The translations under genes were made by a program, and so were the position numbers. A stretch of 64,000 nucleotides of DNA from Dyella_A sp051962475. Lineage in GTDB: Bacteria; Pseudomonadota; Gammaproteobacteria; Xanthomonadales; Rhodanobacteraceae. Positions 8,233 to 16,094 of the stretch are shown here, one piece after another. The notes beneath the pieces were generated by a model. That model was not told the origin of the DNA and ran no database searches. It saw only the letters and a program-made list of their open reading frames with translations. The stretch lies in NCBI RefSeq assembly GCF_051962475.1, contig NZ_JBQCCF010000034.1:1-64000 (forward strand). The letters run 5' to 3'. Positions within the stretch are counted from its first letter, which is position 1, and each line of letters begins with the position of its first letter.

Positions 8233-8949
8233 ATGCGATTCCATCAGCGCTTCTTCGGTGGCGGGCACGCCGGGCACCACGGCCACCACTGCGACGATCG
8301 CAGCGAGCGCTTCGCGATGTGGCGCGAACGCTTCTTCGACCATCACGCTCACCACCATCACCGGCACCACGACGCCCTTGAAGCAGGCCGCCACGGCTGG
8401 CGCGGCGGTCCGTTCGGCGGCGACCGCGGCGATGCGCTGGGCGATATGGGTGGCCTGCGCGGCGGCGGGCGTCGGGGTGGTGGCGGCCGCATGTTCGGCC
8501 ACGGCGACCTGCGCCTGCTGCTGCTGGCGCTGATCGAGCAGCAGCCGCGACATGGCTACGAGCTGATCCGCATCATCGAGGAGATGTTCAACGGCCAGTA
8601 CTCGCCCAGCCCGGGGGCGATCTACCCCACCCTCACCATGCTGGAGGAGATCGGCCACGCCGCGGTGCAGCCGGAAGCCGGCGGGCGCAAGAGCTACGCG
8701 ATCACCGACGAGGGCCGCGCCTTTGTCGAGGAGAACCGCGAGGCGGTGGAAGCGGTGATGGAGCAGACCCGCCACAGCGCGCGCATGGCCGCGCGCGCCG
8801 CGATGCCGGAGAACGTGCACAAGGCGATGCACGCGCTCAAGCACGCGCTGCTGATGCGCGGCACCGACTGGAGCAAGGCCGAAGGCCAGCGCGTGGCGAA
8901 GATCCTGGCACGCGCCGCCAGCGAGATCGCCAGTGGCAACGAGGCGTAA
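8233..8949 (+). CDS. His-rich PadR-family regulator, YqjI-like
   Basis: 238 aa. The first 60 residues are extremely His-rich (HHGHHCDD, HHAHHHHRHH), then a Gly/Arg-rich linker, then a PadR winged helix (about residues 95-170: LRLLLLALIEQQPRHGYELIRII, SPGAIYPTLTMLEEIG, GGRKSYAITDEG) and a C-terminal dimerisation helix. E. coli YqjI is the same architecture: a nickel-binding PadR repressor whose His-rich tail senses metal and which controls the ferric reductase gene yqjH. Here the reductase-type gene follows directly on the same strand, unlike the divergent E. coli arrangement. GATATATC repeats upstream are the probable operator. Confidence 0.85.
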   Translation: MRFHQRFFGGGHAGHHGHHCDDRSERFAMWRERFFDHHAHHHHRHHDALEAGRHGWRGGPFGGDRGDALGDMGGLRGGGRRGGGGRMFGHGDLRLLLLALIEQQPRHGYELIRIIEEMFNGQYSPSPGAIYPTLTMLEEIGHAAVQPEAGGRKSYAITDEGRAFVEENREAVEAVMEQTRHSARMAARAAMPENVHKAMHALKHALLMRGTDWSKAEGQRVAKILARAASEIASGNEA

Positions 8950-8959
8950 CGTCACGCGC

Positions 8960-9736
8960 ATGCCCATGAATACCCATCTCTCGCTACGTCACCCGCTGGT
9001 GTTCCGCCAGCTCGAGGTCCGGCGCGTCGAGACGCTGACGCCGCACATGCGGCGCATCGTCTTCGGCGGCGCGGCGCTGCACGATTTCGTCAGCGCCGCG
9101 CCGGACGATCACGTGAAGCTGTTCTTCCCCAATGCCCATGGCGAGATCGTGCGCCCGACGATCGGCCCGAACGGGCCGCTGTATGAGGCGGGCGTGGCGT
9201 ATTCGCCGATGCGCGACTACACGCCCCGCCACTACGACGCACAAGCCCAGGAGCTGACCATCGACTTCGTGCTGCACGGCGATGGCCCGGCCGCCCGCTG
9301 GACGGCGCAGGCAAGGCCGGGCCAGGCGATCGGCGCCGGCGGCCCGCGCGGCTCGCTGGTGATCGCCGATGACTTCGACACCTACGCGATGTTCGGCGAC
9401 GAGACCGCCCTGCCCGCGATCGGCCGCTGGTTGGAGGAACTGCCCGCCGGCAAGCGCGCCGAGGTGTTCGTGGAGATTCCCGGGCACGCCGATCGCCAGC
9501 CGTTGGCTTCGGCGGCCAAGTTTCACCTCACCTGGCTGGAGCGCGATGGCGCCGACGCCGCCAGCAGCACCGGCCTGGAGCAGGCGCTGGCCGCGTGGCA
9601 GCCACCCGCGGGTGACACCTTCCACTGGATCGCCGCCGAATCCGAGCGCGCCCGGCGCCTGCGCCAGATGCTCGCCGAGCGTGGCGTGACGAAGGACTGC
9701 ATCAAGGCCACCGGCTACTGGAAGGCCGCTGCGTAA
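8960..9736 (+). CDS. Siderophore-interacting FAD protein, YqjH/ViuB-like
   Basis: 258 aa from the ATG at 8960, ten bases after the PadR stop; an overlapping GTG at 8933 and an ATG at 8966 are alternatives. The FAD-binding domain shows TPHMRRIVFGG and the flavin motif RDYTPRHYD (about residues 88-96), and the C-terminal SIP domain shows GDETALPAIGRWLEELP. Family members use NAD(P)H to reduce ferric siderophore or chelate iron in the cytosol. Co-transcription with the His-rich PadR gene suggests metal-dependent expression, as known for yqjI/yqjH. Confidence 0.85.
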   Translation: MPMNTHLSLRHPLVFRQLEVRRVETLTPHMRRIVFGGAALHDFVSAAPDDHVKLFFPNAHGEIVRPTIGPNGPLYEAGVAYSPMRDYTPRHYDAQAQELTIDFVLHGDGPAARWTAQARPGQAIGAGGPRGSLVIADDFDTYAMFGDETALPAIGRWLEELPAGKRAEVFVEIPGHADRQPLASAAKFHLTWLERDGADAASSTGLEQALAAWQPPAGDTFHWIAAESERARRLRQMLAERGVTKDCIKATGYWKAAA

Positions 9737-9789
9737 CGGCGCCGCGGCGCTTTGGCGATGAATCGCCGCTGAGGCCGTGCACGGCGCGA

Positions 9790-9808
9790 GCACGAAATCT
9801 TTTCGTGC
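9790..9808. terminator. Short hairpin after the reductase gene
   Basis: GCACGAAA-TCT-TTTCGTGC, 8-bp perfect stem, 54 bases after the stop. No T-run follows, so termination is uncertain. A smaller hairpin (GGCGATGAATCGCC) precedes it at about 9757-9770. Confidence 0.3.
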
Positions 9809-9877
9809 CAACCGCTATCCCGTAGCTGTCGTTCCGCCCGATGCGGGCCGCGGCATCCACGCAACGGGAGGCATCGG

Positions 9878-12040
9878 ATGAAACGCAGAGGCAAGGTCAT
9901 CGCATGGATCGTCGGCACGCTGGTGGCGCTGCTGGCCGTGCTGGTGCTGGTGGTGGCGCTGTTCGACTGGAACCGCCTCAAGCCGTTCATCGACGACAAG
10001 GTCAGCCAGGCGATCGGACGGCCGTTCACCATCCACGGCGACCTCAGCCTGGCCTGGCATCGTGAACGCAGCGAATCGGGCTGGCGCAGTTGGCTGCCGT
10101 GGCCGGAATTCACCGCGCGCGACATCACCATCGGCAACCCGGCGTGGGCCAAGAAGCCGCAGTTCGCCCAACTCGATGCGCTGCGCTTCCGGCTCTCGCC
10201 GCTGCCGCTGCTGGCCCACCGCATCAAGGTGCCCTCGCTGCAACTGGTGCAGCCATCGATCGATCTGGAGCGCGACGGCAAGGGCCGTGACAACTGGACG
10301 TTCACGCTGCCGCACAGCGAGACGCCGTCGAGCTGGTCGCTGCAGCTGGGCGAAGTGGGTTTCGACCAGGGCCGCATCGGCCTGGACGACGCCGCTACCC
10401 GTACCGACTTGAAGATTGTCGTGGAGCCGCTGCAGCAGGCGATTCCCTACGAGCAGATCGTGGCCGAGAACGACAAGGCCGCCCAGGCGCAGGCCCGGGA
10501 CACCGTGGGCGCCGCCGCCAGCAAGGCGGTCGCCCGGGCTGCGGCGACCAAGGACGAAGGCGAGCAGAAGCCGGATGAGGCAGCGCGCGGTACGCGCTAC
10601 CAGTTCCGCTGGACCGCCAGCGGCCATTACCAGGGCGCGGTGGCCAAGGGCACCGGCCGCATCGGCGCGGTGCTGGCCCTGCAGAGCAGCAGCCGGCCGT
10701 TTCCGGTGCAGGCGCGCGTGCAGGTAGGCGACACCCACATCGGCCTGGCCGGCACGCTGACCGATCCGCTGCACCTGGGTGCGCTCGATCTGCACCTGTG
10801 GTTTGCCGGCACCAGCATGGCCAAGCTCTACCCGCTGCTCGGCGTGACCCTGCCCGATACCCGCCCCTACGCCACCCGCGGCCGCCTGAGCGCCACGCTC
10901 GGTGACCACGGCAACCAGTTCCGCTACCGGCATTTCCGCGGCCGGGTGGGCTCGAGCGATCTGTCCGGCGATCTCGCTTTCGCCACCGGCGGCGCGCGTC
11001 CCAAGCTCACCGGCGATATGCAATCGCAGACGCTGGAGTTCAGCGACCTGGCCCCGCTGATTGGCGCCGACGACAACAGCGAGAAGAAGCAGCGCGGTGA
11101 CGGCACACCGCAGCCGGCCGGCAAGGCGCTGCCGGTGGAGCAGTTCCGCACCGACCGCTGGCAGGCGATGGATGCCGACGTGACGTTCGCGGCCAAGCAC
11201 ATCGAGCACGTCAAGGCGCTGCCGATCAATTCGCTGTCCACGCACCTGGTGATGGACGCCGGCAAGCTCACCCTCGATCCGCTCGCGTTCGGCCTGGCCG
11301 GCGGCAAAGTCGATGGCCGCCTGGTGCTCGACGGCAGCCACTCGCCGATGCCTGGCCAGGTACGGCTCGATGCGCGCCACATCAAACTCAAGGCGCTGTT
11401 CCCCGAGTTCGATGCGATGCGCACCAGCCTGGGCGAGATCAACGGTCGCGCCGATCTCGACGCCAGGGGCAATTCCGTCGCCGCGCTGCTGGGCAGTGCC
11501 GACGGCGAACTCAAGCTGCTGATGAACGATGGCGCGGTGAGCAAGAACCTGCTGGAGACCGCCGGACTCAACGTCGGCAACATCATCCTCGGAAAGCTGT
11601 TCGGCGACCGCACGGTGGAGATCAACTGCGCCGCCACCGACCTGAAGGCCACCGACGGCCTGTTCCGCACGCAGCTGTTCGTGTTCGATACCAAGGACGC
11701 GGTGATCAATGTCGACGGCACGGTCAATATGAGCGACGAAAAGCTCGACCTGGACGTGAAGCCGCAGACCAAGGGCCTGCGCATCCTGTCGCTGCGCTCG
11801 CCGCTGTACGTGCGCGGCACGCTGAAGGATCCGGACGTGGGCGTGCAGGCCGGCCCGCTGGCGTTGCGTGCCGGTGGCGCGGTGGCGCTGGGCACCGTCG
11901 CCGCCCCCGCGGCCGCGTTGCTGGCGCTGATCTCGCCCAACCACGACCAACCGGAAAACACCTGCCAGGTGGTGCTGCAGCAGCTGCGCAGCGCGGGCAA
12001 GTTGAAGGTGAGCGAGCCGGCCAGGCAGCGCGCGAAATAA
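9878..12040 (+). CDS. AsmA-family inner-membrane protein
   Basis: 720 aa. One N-terminal membrane helix (about residues 8-27) anchors a large periplasmic part. The AsmA signature is clear: FDWNRLKPFIDDKVSQAIGR and FTIHGDLSLAW near the N-terminus, ITIGNPAW at about 86, and the C-terminal AsmA repeat region (NALFPEFD-like LKALFPEFDAMRTSLGEING, GADGELKLLMNDGAVSKNLLE). Family members influence outer-membrane lipid and protein assembly and are now linked to phospholipid transport. Single gene with an adequate ribosome site (GGGAGG) before the ATG. Confidence 0.88.
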   Translation: MKRRGKVIAWIVGTLVALLAVLVLVVALFDWNRLKPFIDDKVSQAIGRPFTIHGDLSLAWHRERSESGWRSWLPWPEFTARDITIGNPAWAKKPQFAQLDALRFRLSPLPLLAHRIKVPSLQLVQPSIDLERDGKGRDNWTFTLPHSETPSSWSLQLGEVGFDQGRIGLDDAATRTDLKIVVEPLQQAIPYEQIVAENDKAAQAQARDTVGAAASKAVARAAATKDEGEQKPDEAARGTRYQFRWTASGHYQGAVAKGTGRIGAVLALQSSSRPFPVQARVQVGDTHIGLAGTLTDPLHLGALDLHLWFAGTSMAKLYPLLGVTLPDTRPYATRGRLSATLGDHGNQFRYRHFRGRVGSSDLSGDLAFATGGARPKLTGDMQSQTLEFSDLAPLIGADDNSEKKQRGDGTPQPAGKALPVEQFRTDRWQAMDADVTFAAKHIEHVKALPINSLSTHLVMDAGKLTLDPLAFGLAGGKVDGRLVLDGSHSPMPGQVRLDARHIKLKALFPEFDAMRTSLGEINGRADLDARGNSVAALLGSADGELKLLMNDGAVSKNLLETAGLNVGNIILGKLFGDRTVEINCAATDLKATDGLFRTQLFVFDTKDAVINVDGTVNMSDEKLDLDVKPQTKGLRILSLRSPLYVRGTLKDPDVGVQAGPLALRAGGAVALGTVAAPAAALLALISPNHDQPENTCQVVLQQLRSAGKLKVSEPARQRAK

Positions 12041-12090
12041 GCCCCGGCGCACCACTAGAATGGCGCACCTTCCCCGCGCCCTCGTGACCC

Positions 12091-13020
12091 ATGCAGCCCG
12101 TCAGCAAGGCCCGCCTGCAGATCCACTTCTGTGTCCTGCTGTGGGGCTTCACCGCCATTCTCGGCAAGCTGATCTCGCTGCCGGCGTTGCCGCTGGTGTG
12201 GTGGCGCATGCTGATGGTGGCCGGCTCGCTGCTGCTGGTGCCCCGGGTGTGGCGCGGACTGCGTGCGATGCCGGCCCGGTTGCGCTGGGCGTATGCGGGT
12301 ATCGGCGTGCTGGTGTCGCTGCACTGGCTCACCTTCTACGGCGCGATCAAGCTGTCCAACGCTTCGGTGGGCGCCACCTGCATTGCCCTGGGGCCGGTGT
12401 TTCTCTCCTTCATCGAGCCGTGGATCGCGCGGCGGCGGTTCGACCCGCGCGAGCTCATCATCGCCGCAGCGGTGGTGCCGGGCGTGGCGATGGTGGTGGG
12501 CGGTGTGCCGCACGGCATGCGCATGGGCATTGCGGTGGGTGCGCTGTCGGCGCTGTTCGTGGCGCTGTTCGGGGCGTTCAACAAGCGGCTGGTGGACCAC
12601 GGCGATCCGCTTACCGTCACCTGCCTGGAACTGGGCACCGGCACGCTGTTCCTTACCCTGCTCGGCCCGCTGCTGCCGCACGCCGGCAGCGCCTTCGCGG
12701 TGCCGGGACTGCACGACACGCTGTTGCTGCTGGCGCTGAGCTTCGGCTGCACGCTGCTGCCCTTCGCGCTGGCGCTGGTGGCGCTGCGCCACCTGAGTGC
12801 GTTCGGCGTGCAGATGGTGACCAACCTGGAGCCGGTCTATTCGATCGTGCTGGCGATCGTGTTGCTGGGCGAGCAGCGCGAGCTGCACGCGTGGTTCTAC
12901 GTGGGCGTGGCGGTGATCATCGGCGCGGTTTTCATCCATCCGCTGCTGCACCGCGACGCGCGCGAACCGGCCCAGCCGGAGCTGCTGGGCACGGCGGAGA
13001 GTCATAACGTGGTGGAGTGA
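12091..13020 (+). CDS. EamA/DMT-family permease
   Basis: 309 aa, ten predicted membrane helices in two five-helix halves, typical of the drug/metabolite transporter superfamily. Recognisable features are LLWGFTAILGKLISLPALPLVWWRM at the N-terminus, the first-half end ASVGATCIALGPVFLSFIEPW, and the second-half QMVTNLEPVYSIVLAIVLLGEQ. Probably an exporter of amino acids or metabolites, substrate unknown. Fifty bases after asmA on the same strand, so the two could be co-transcribed. Confidence 0.85.
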   Translation: MQPVSKARLQIHFCVLLWGFTAILGKLISLPALPLVWWRMLMVAGSLLLVPRVWRGLRAMPARLRWAYAGIGVLVSLHWLTFYGAIKLSNASVGATCIALGPVFLSFIEPWIARRRFDPRELIIAAAVVPGVAMVVGGVPHGMRMGIAVGALSALFVALFGAFNKRLVDHGDPLTVTCLELGTGTLFLTLLGPLLPHAGSAFAVPGLHDTLLLLALSFGCTLLPFALALVALRHLSAFGVQMVTNLEPVYSIVLAIVLLGEQRELHAWFYVGVAVIIGAVFIHPLLHRDAREPAQPELLGTAESHNVVE

Positions 13021-13321
13021 GTGCTCGAGTGCGGTGTAGCCGTCGATTCGTAGACATCGGATCTGGCATGAAGAGCGAGGCCCGCACGCCCACCTCGACG
13101 TCATTCCCGCGAACGCGGGAGGCGCCTTTTCAACGGCGAATGCCGGTCATCCATCTTCAGCTTTTGTCGAAGGTCAAAGTGGATTCCCGCGTTCGCGGGA
13201 ATGACGGCTGTGAGGGTGGATTTCTTTTTGTGGGTGTGACGGCTTCGAGGGGGATTTCCTTTTGTGGGAATAAGGGCATCGCGGCTCCAACGAGCAGCGG
13301 CTATGGATCTCCACCTCCCGC
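13021..13321. other. Gene-free interval with repeat element
   Basis: These 301 bases between the EamA and LysR genes carry the inverted-repeat element at 13099-13206 and, after it, two degenerate copies of GGATTTCTTTTTGTGGG (13219-13235 and 13252-13268). No ORF with a credible start or family is visible. Confidence 0.7.
13099..13206. repeat. MITE/REPIN-like element with 22-bp inverted ends
   Basis: The ends 13099-13120 and 13185-13206 are perfect 22-bp inverted repeats, beginning CGTCATTCCCGCGAACGCGG. Each arm contains its own small hairpin (TCCCGCG..CGCGGGA). Total length 108 bp with a 64-bp centre and no coding. This CGTCATTCCCGCG type of end is widespread in Pseudomonadota as REPIN or MITE-like dispersed elements. 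Confidence 0.85.
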
Positions 13322-14224
13322 TCACCCCTCCGCCGCCTGCAGATGATCGATGAAGGCGCGCACCTTGGCCGGCGCGCGCGGCCCTGGGTAGACCGCATGG
13401 ATGCCGCCCTCGGGGAGTCGCAAGCTGGCGAGCAAGGCGACCAGCCGGCCCGAGCGCAGGTCGTCCTCCACCAGATAGTCCGGCAGCACGGCGATGCCGA
13501 CGCCCGCCAGCACCAGGCCGCGCACTGCGGCGGCGCTGTTCGCTTGGGCCACCGGTCGCAGACGCACCGTCTGGCGACGGCCTCCGCGGCCGGTGAAGGT
13601 CCAGCGCAAGGGCTGCGATAGCGCGGACATCGCGATCGCAGCACGACCGGCAAGCTCGTCCACCCGGCGCGGCGTGCCGTGCTCGTGCAGGTGCGCTGGC
13701 GCCGCCACCAGCAACTGGCGAAAGCCGCCCAGCCGCGTCGCACGCAGGTTGGAATCGCGCAGCCAGCCGCCGCGGATGGCGAGGTCGAAGCGCTCGGCGA
13801 TGACGTCGCTGACGTGATCGCTCAACACCAGGTCGACCTGCACCGCCGGGTAGCGGCGCATGAAGCTGGCCAACCGCGGCACCACCACCGCGTTGCCGTA
13901 GTCGAGCGAAGCGGTGAGCCGCAACGTGCCGCTGGGACGGTCGCGCGCCGTACCGACGCGCTCGATCGCCGCTTCCGCCTCGGCCAGCAGGCGCTCGCAG
14001 TCGACATGGAAGGTGGCGCCGGCCTCGGTCAGCGCCATGCGCCGCGTGCTGCGCACCAGCAGCGTCACGCCGAGCTCGCGCTCCAGCTTCGCCAGGTGCT
14101 GGCTGACCATTGCCTTGGTCATGCCCAAGGCGCTGGCGGCCGCGGTGAACGAGCCGGCGCGCACCAGTGCCGCGAACACCGCCAGCCGGTTGAGATTGAC
14201 CTGGTCTGCCCGATCGCCGCGCAT
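13322..14224 (-). CDS. LysR-family transcriptional regulator
   Basis: 300 aa. N-terminal winged helix-turn-helix (about residues 9-68: VNLNRLAVFAALVRAGSFTAAASALG, AMVSQHLAKLERELGVTLL) and a C-terminal periplasmic-binding-like effector domain (about 95-295, including VDLVLSDHVSDVIAERFDLAIRGG). Transcribed divergently from an NAD(P)-binding protein gene; the 112-bp gap contains a palindrome at 14237-14263. By the usual LysR pattern it should control that neighbour and itself. The TARCOxidative-stress or quinone-related effector is unknown. Confidence 0.9.
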   Translation of the reverse strand: MRGDRADQVNLNRLAVFAALVRAGSFTAAASALGMTKAMVSQHLAKLERELGVTLLVRSTRRMALTEAGATFHVDCERLLAEAEAAIERVGTARDRPSGTLRLTASLDYGNAVVVPRLASFMRRYPAVQVDLVLSDHVSDVIAERFDLAIRGGWLRDSNLRATRLGGFRQLLVAAPAHLHEHGTPRRVDELAGRAAIAMSALSQPLRWTFTGRGGRRQTVRLRPVAQANSAAAVRGLVLAGVGIAVLPDYLVEDDLRSGRLVALLASLRLPEGGIHAVYPGPRAPAKVRAFIDHLQAAEG

Positions 14225-14236
14225 CGCCCACCTCCA

Positions 14237-14263
14237 TCACTGTCAATTTCAACTTTACAGTGA
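14237..14263. promoter_or_regulatory. Candidate LysR operator
   Basis: TCACTGT-N13-ACAGTGA: 7-bp perfect arms, 13 bp upstream of the LysR ATG and 74 bp upstream of the divergent gene. It matches the T-N(11-13)-A dyad shape of LysR boxes and its place in a shared divergent promoter supports that role. Confidence 0.55.
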
Positions 14264-14336
14264 ATTGCACCGAATGCCGTTTATCGCCACCAATGCGAAG
14301 CGCATGCTGCGCGCTGCCTACCACCGGAGAGAACCC

Positions 14337-14978
14337 ATGAAACTCGTATTGTTCGGCGCCACCGGCCACATCGGCCAAAGCCTCCTGGATGAAGCGCTCG
14401 CGCGCGGCCACGAGGTGACAGCCGTGGTGCGCGATCCGTCGCGCCTGACGCAGCGGCACGACCGCCTCACCGTCGTCACCGGCGACGTGAGTCGCCCTGC
14501 CAGCTGGACCGACGCGGCCCGCGGGAACGATGCTGCCATCGCCAGCCTCTCGGCCCGACGCGAACAGGACGCCAGCCGCGTGCCCGGTTACGCCCGCACT
14601 CTGCTGGAGCATCTGAGCGACGCCGGCATCACGCGGCTGGCCTGGGTCGGCGGCGCCGGCTCGCTCGAGGTCGCGCCCGGACGGCGCGTCATCGATGCCC
14701 CCGACTTTCCCGCCGCCTGGCGCCCGGAAGCCGAGGCACAAGGCGAAGCGCTGGAGGTGTTCCGCGCTTACCGCGGGCCGTTGGAGTGGACGTACGTGAG
14801 TCCGGCGGCGCTGCTCGAACCGGGCGAACGCACCGGCGCGTATCGCGTCGGCGGCGAACAGCTGCTGGTGGACGCGAGCGGCCACAGCCGCATTTCCATG
14901 GCCGATTACGCCGTCGCCCTGCTGGACCGGCTGGAACGGCGCGACGCCGCCAACCGGCGCATCACCGTCGCCTATTGA
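14337..14978 (+). CDS. NAD(P)H-binding atypical short-chain reductase
   Basis: 213 aa. The Rossmann start MKLVLFGATGHIGQSLLDEA has the GxxGxxG pattern (GATGHIG, residues 7-13) of NmrA/NAD(P)H-binding (NAD_binding_10) proteins, followed by HEVTAVVRDPSRL and VVTGDVSRPASW. The catalytic YxxxK of classical reductases is missing, as usual in this family, whose members act as redox sensors or flavin/quinone reductases. Divergent from the LysR gene and probably its target. Longer in-frame readings upstream run into the operator region and are not used. Confidence 0.82.
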   Translation: MKLVLFGATGHIGQSLLDEALARGHEVTAVVRDPSRLTQRHDRLTVVTGDVSRPASWTDAARGNDAAIASLSARREQDASRVPGYARTLLEHLSDAGITRLAWVGGAGSLEVAPGRRVIDAPDFPAAWRPEAEAQGEALEVFRAYRGPLEWTYVSPAALLEPGERTGAYRVGGEQLLVDASGHSRISMADYAVALLDRLERRDAANRRITVAY

Positions 14979-14985
14979 TCCGACC

Positions 14986-15606
14986 TCACCGGCGCTCGCG
15001 CGCCCGCTGGCGGTGCGCCGCCTGCTTCGCGCGGTTGCCGCACAGCTCCATGCTGCACCAGCGGCGATTGCGCGCCCGGGTGTGATCGGCGAACAGCAAA
15101 GTGCAGTTCGGGCCTTCGCAGGCCTTGACGGAGGCGAAGTCTTCGCCGGTCAGCAAGCGCGCCAGCGTGCCGCCGATCGGCAGCAGCAGCGACTCCGGCG
15201 ACTTCCACCGGCGCACGGTCTGCAGCGACAGACCGTGCGCCGCTTCCGTGGCGGGACCGACCACTTCATGGAGTTCGTCGCGCTCCAGCAGCCGGTTCAA
15301 CGGCGCCAGTTCCGCAAGCGCCTCGGCGGTCAGCGGCCGCCCCTTGTGCGCCCGCACGAAGCCGCGAAACCACTCGCGCAGATCGCGTGCCTGCGCGGCG
15401 ACGCGATCCAGTTCGCCCGGCATCGCCTCGTTACGGAAACGCTCGAGCACCTCGTGCGGCACCAGTGCGGCTTGCCCAAGCCAGTTAAGCAGGCCTTCGC
15501 CATCGGCAAGCCAGTCCAGCGGCGTGTCCACCGGCGTGGCGACGGAATTGAGGAAATCCAGGCCGGGGGCATCGGCCACAAAGAGCGCAGGAATCGACAA
15601 GGTCAC
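14986..15606 (-). CDS. CGNR zinc-finger / ABATE-domain regulator
   Basis: 206 aa. The C-terminal 45 residues carry the treble-clef CGNR zinc finger: C-x4-C (CEGPNC), then RRWCSMELCGNRAK, with four cysteines and the name-giving CGNR. The N-terminal region is the ABATE (stress-induced, DUF1470) domain with GLDFLNSVATP and DWLADGEGLLNWL. Members are proposed DNA-binding transcription regulators. It stands divergent from a small ORF at 15762, and the gap holds the 11-bp direct repeats at 15653-15705. It ends eight bases from the stop of the convergent reductase gene. Confidence 0.85.
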   Translation of the reverse strand: MTLSIPALFVADAPGLDFLNSVATPVDTPLDWLADGEGLLNWLGQAALVPHEVLERFRNEAMPGELDRVAAQARDLREWFRGFVRAHKGRPLTAEALAELAPLNRLLERDELHEVVGPATEAAHGLSLQTVRRWKSPESLLLPIGGTLARLLTGEDFASVKACEGPNCTLLFADHTRARNRRWCSMELCGNRAKQAAHRQRARERR

Positions 15607-15652
15607 GGGTCACCTCCATGGCCGCAACGGTAACCATCAAAAAGGATGTTGA

Positions 15653-15705
15653 CAAGTTACGAATGGCGGGAATAACCTCCAAAACAAGATTTATCAAGTT
15701 ACGAA
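15653..15705. promoter_or_regulatory. Direct repeats CAAGTTACGAA, 42 bp apart
   Basis: Identical 11-mers at 15653-15663 and 15695-15705, so 42 bp (four helical turns) start to start, in the divergent region between the CGNR regulator and the small ORF. TTGACA at 15649-15654 overlaps the first copy and could be a -35. A related inverted half (GTTACGGA on the minus strand) lies near 15733-15740. Candidate operator of the CGNR protein. Confidence 0.5.
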
Positions 15706-15761
15706 CGCGACGCTGCGTTGGTCATTGGCTGATCCGTAACAAGCCGGATGGAGGGCAAATC

Positions 15762-16058
15762 ATGATGACGAACGTGAGTACCGCCGCATGGATGCACAGA
15801 GCCTGGGCCGATGGCTCGAGCTGGAAAGAGGTTGCCCGTCAAGCCCGCCAAAACGGCATAAAGACGGTTACTTCATCGATATCCTTCACAGCCTACGCCG
15901 ACGACGTGGCCGCCCTGGAGCGGGTCGATGACCCGGCGGTGCCGGCTGGCCGCGCCTACCCCGGCGCCATCGCCGGCGGCTCGCGCAGTGACCGGGTGAA
16001 GGCGTTGGTCCACGCCGCGGCACTGGCGCCGGACGAGCGCGACGCCCTCGCCCACTGA
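15762..16058 (+). pseudogene. Remnant of an alpha/beta hydrolase
   Basis: 98 aa open reading frame with a good ribosome site (GGAGG, 8 bases upstream). It follows the order of a small alpha/beta hydrolase (EstC/AidA-like family): HRAWADGSSWKEVARQAR matches the usual HGAWADGSSW start, AYADDVAALERV the ADDVAA helix, and RVKALVHAAALAPDERD the segment after the nucleophile. At the nucleophile elbow, where family members read GHSYGG, this protein reads GRAYPG, so the Ser and a Gly are gone. It stops after about 40% of the normal length; sequence beyond has a new gene. Probably a decayed copy, possibly a retained non-enzymatic peptide. Confidence 0.6.
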
Positions 16059-16094
16059 ACTAGCCGCCGTAGCCATCGCACGGGGAACGCCGCC

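Noticed and set aside
8933..8960. Earlier GTG start for the reductase
   Set aside because: It overlaps the PadR gene and adds residues outside the family; the ATG at 8960 fits the family N-terminus better.
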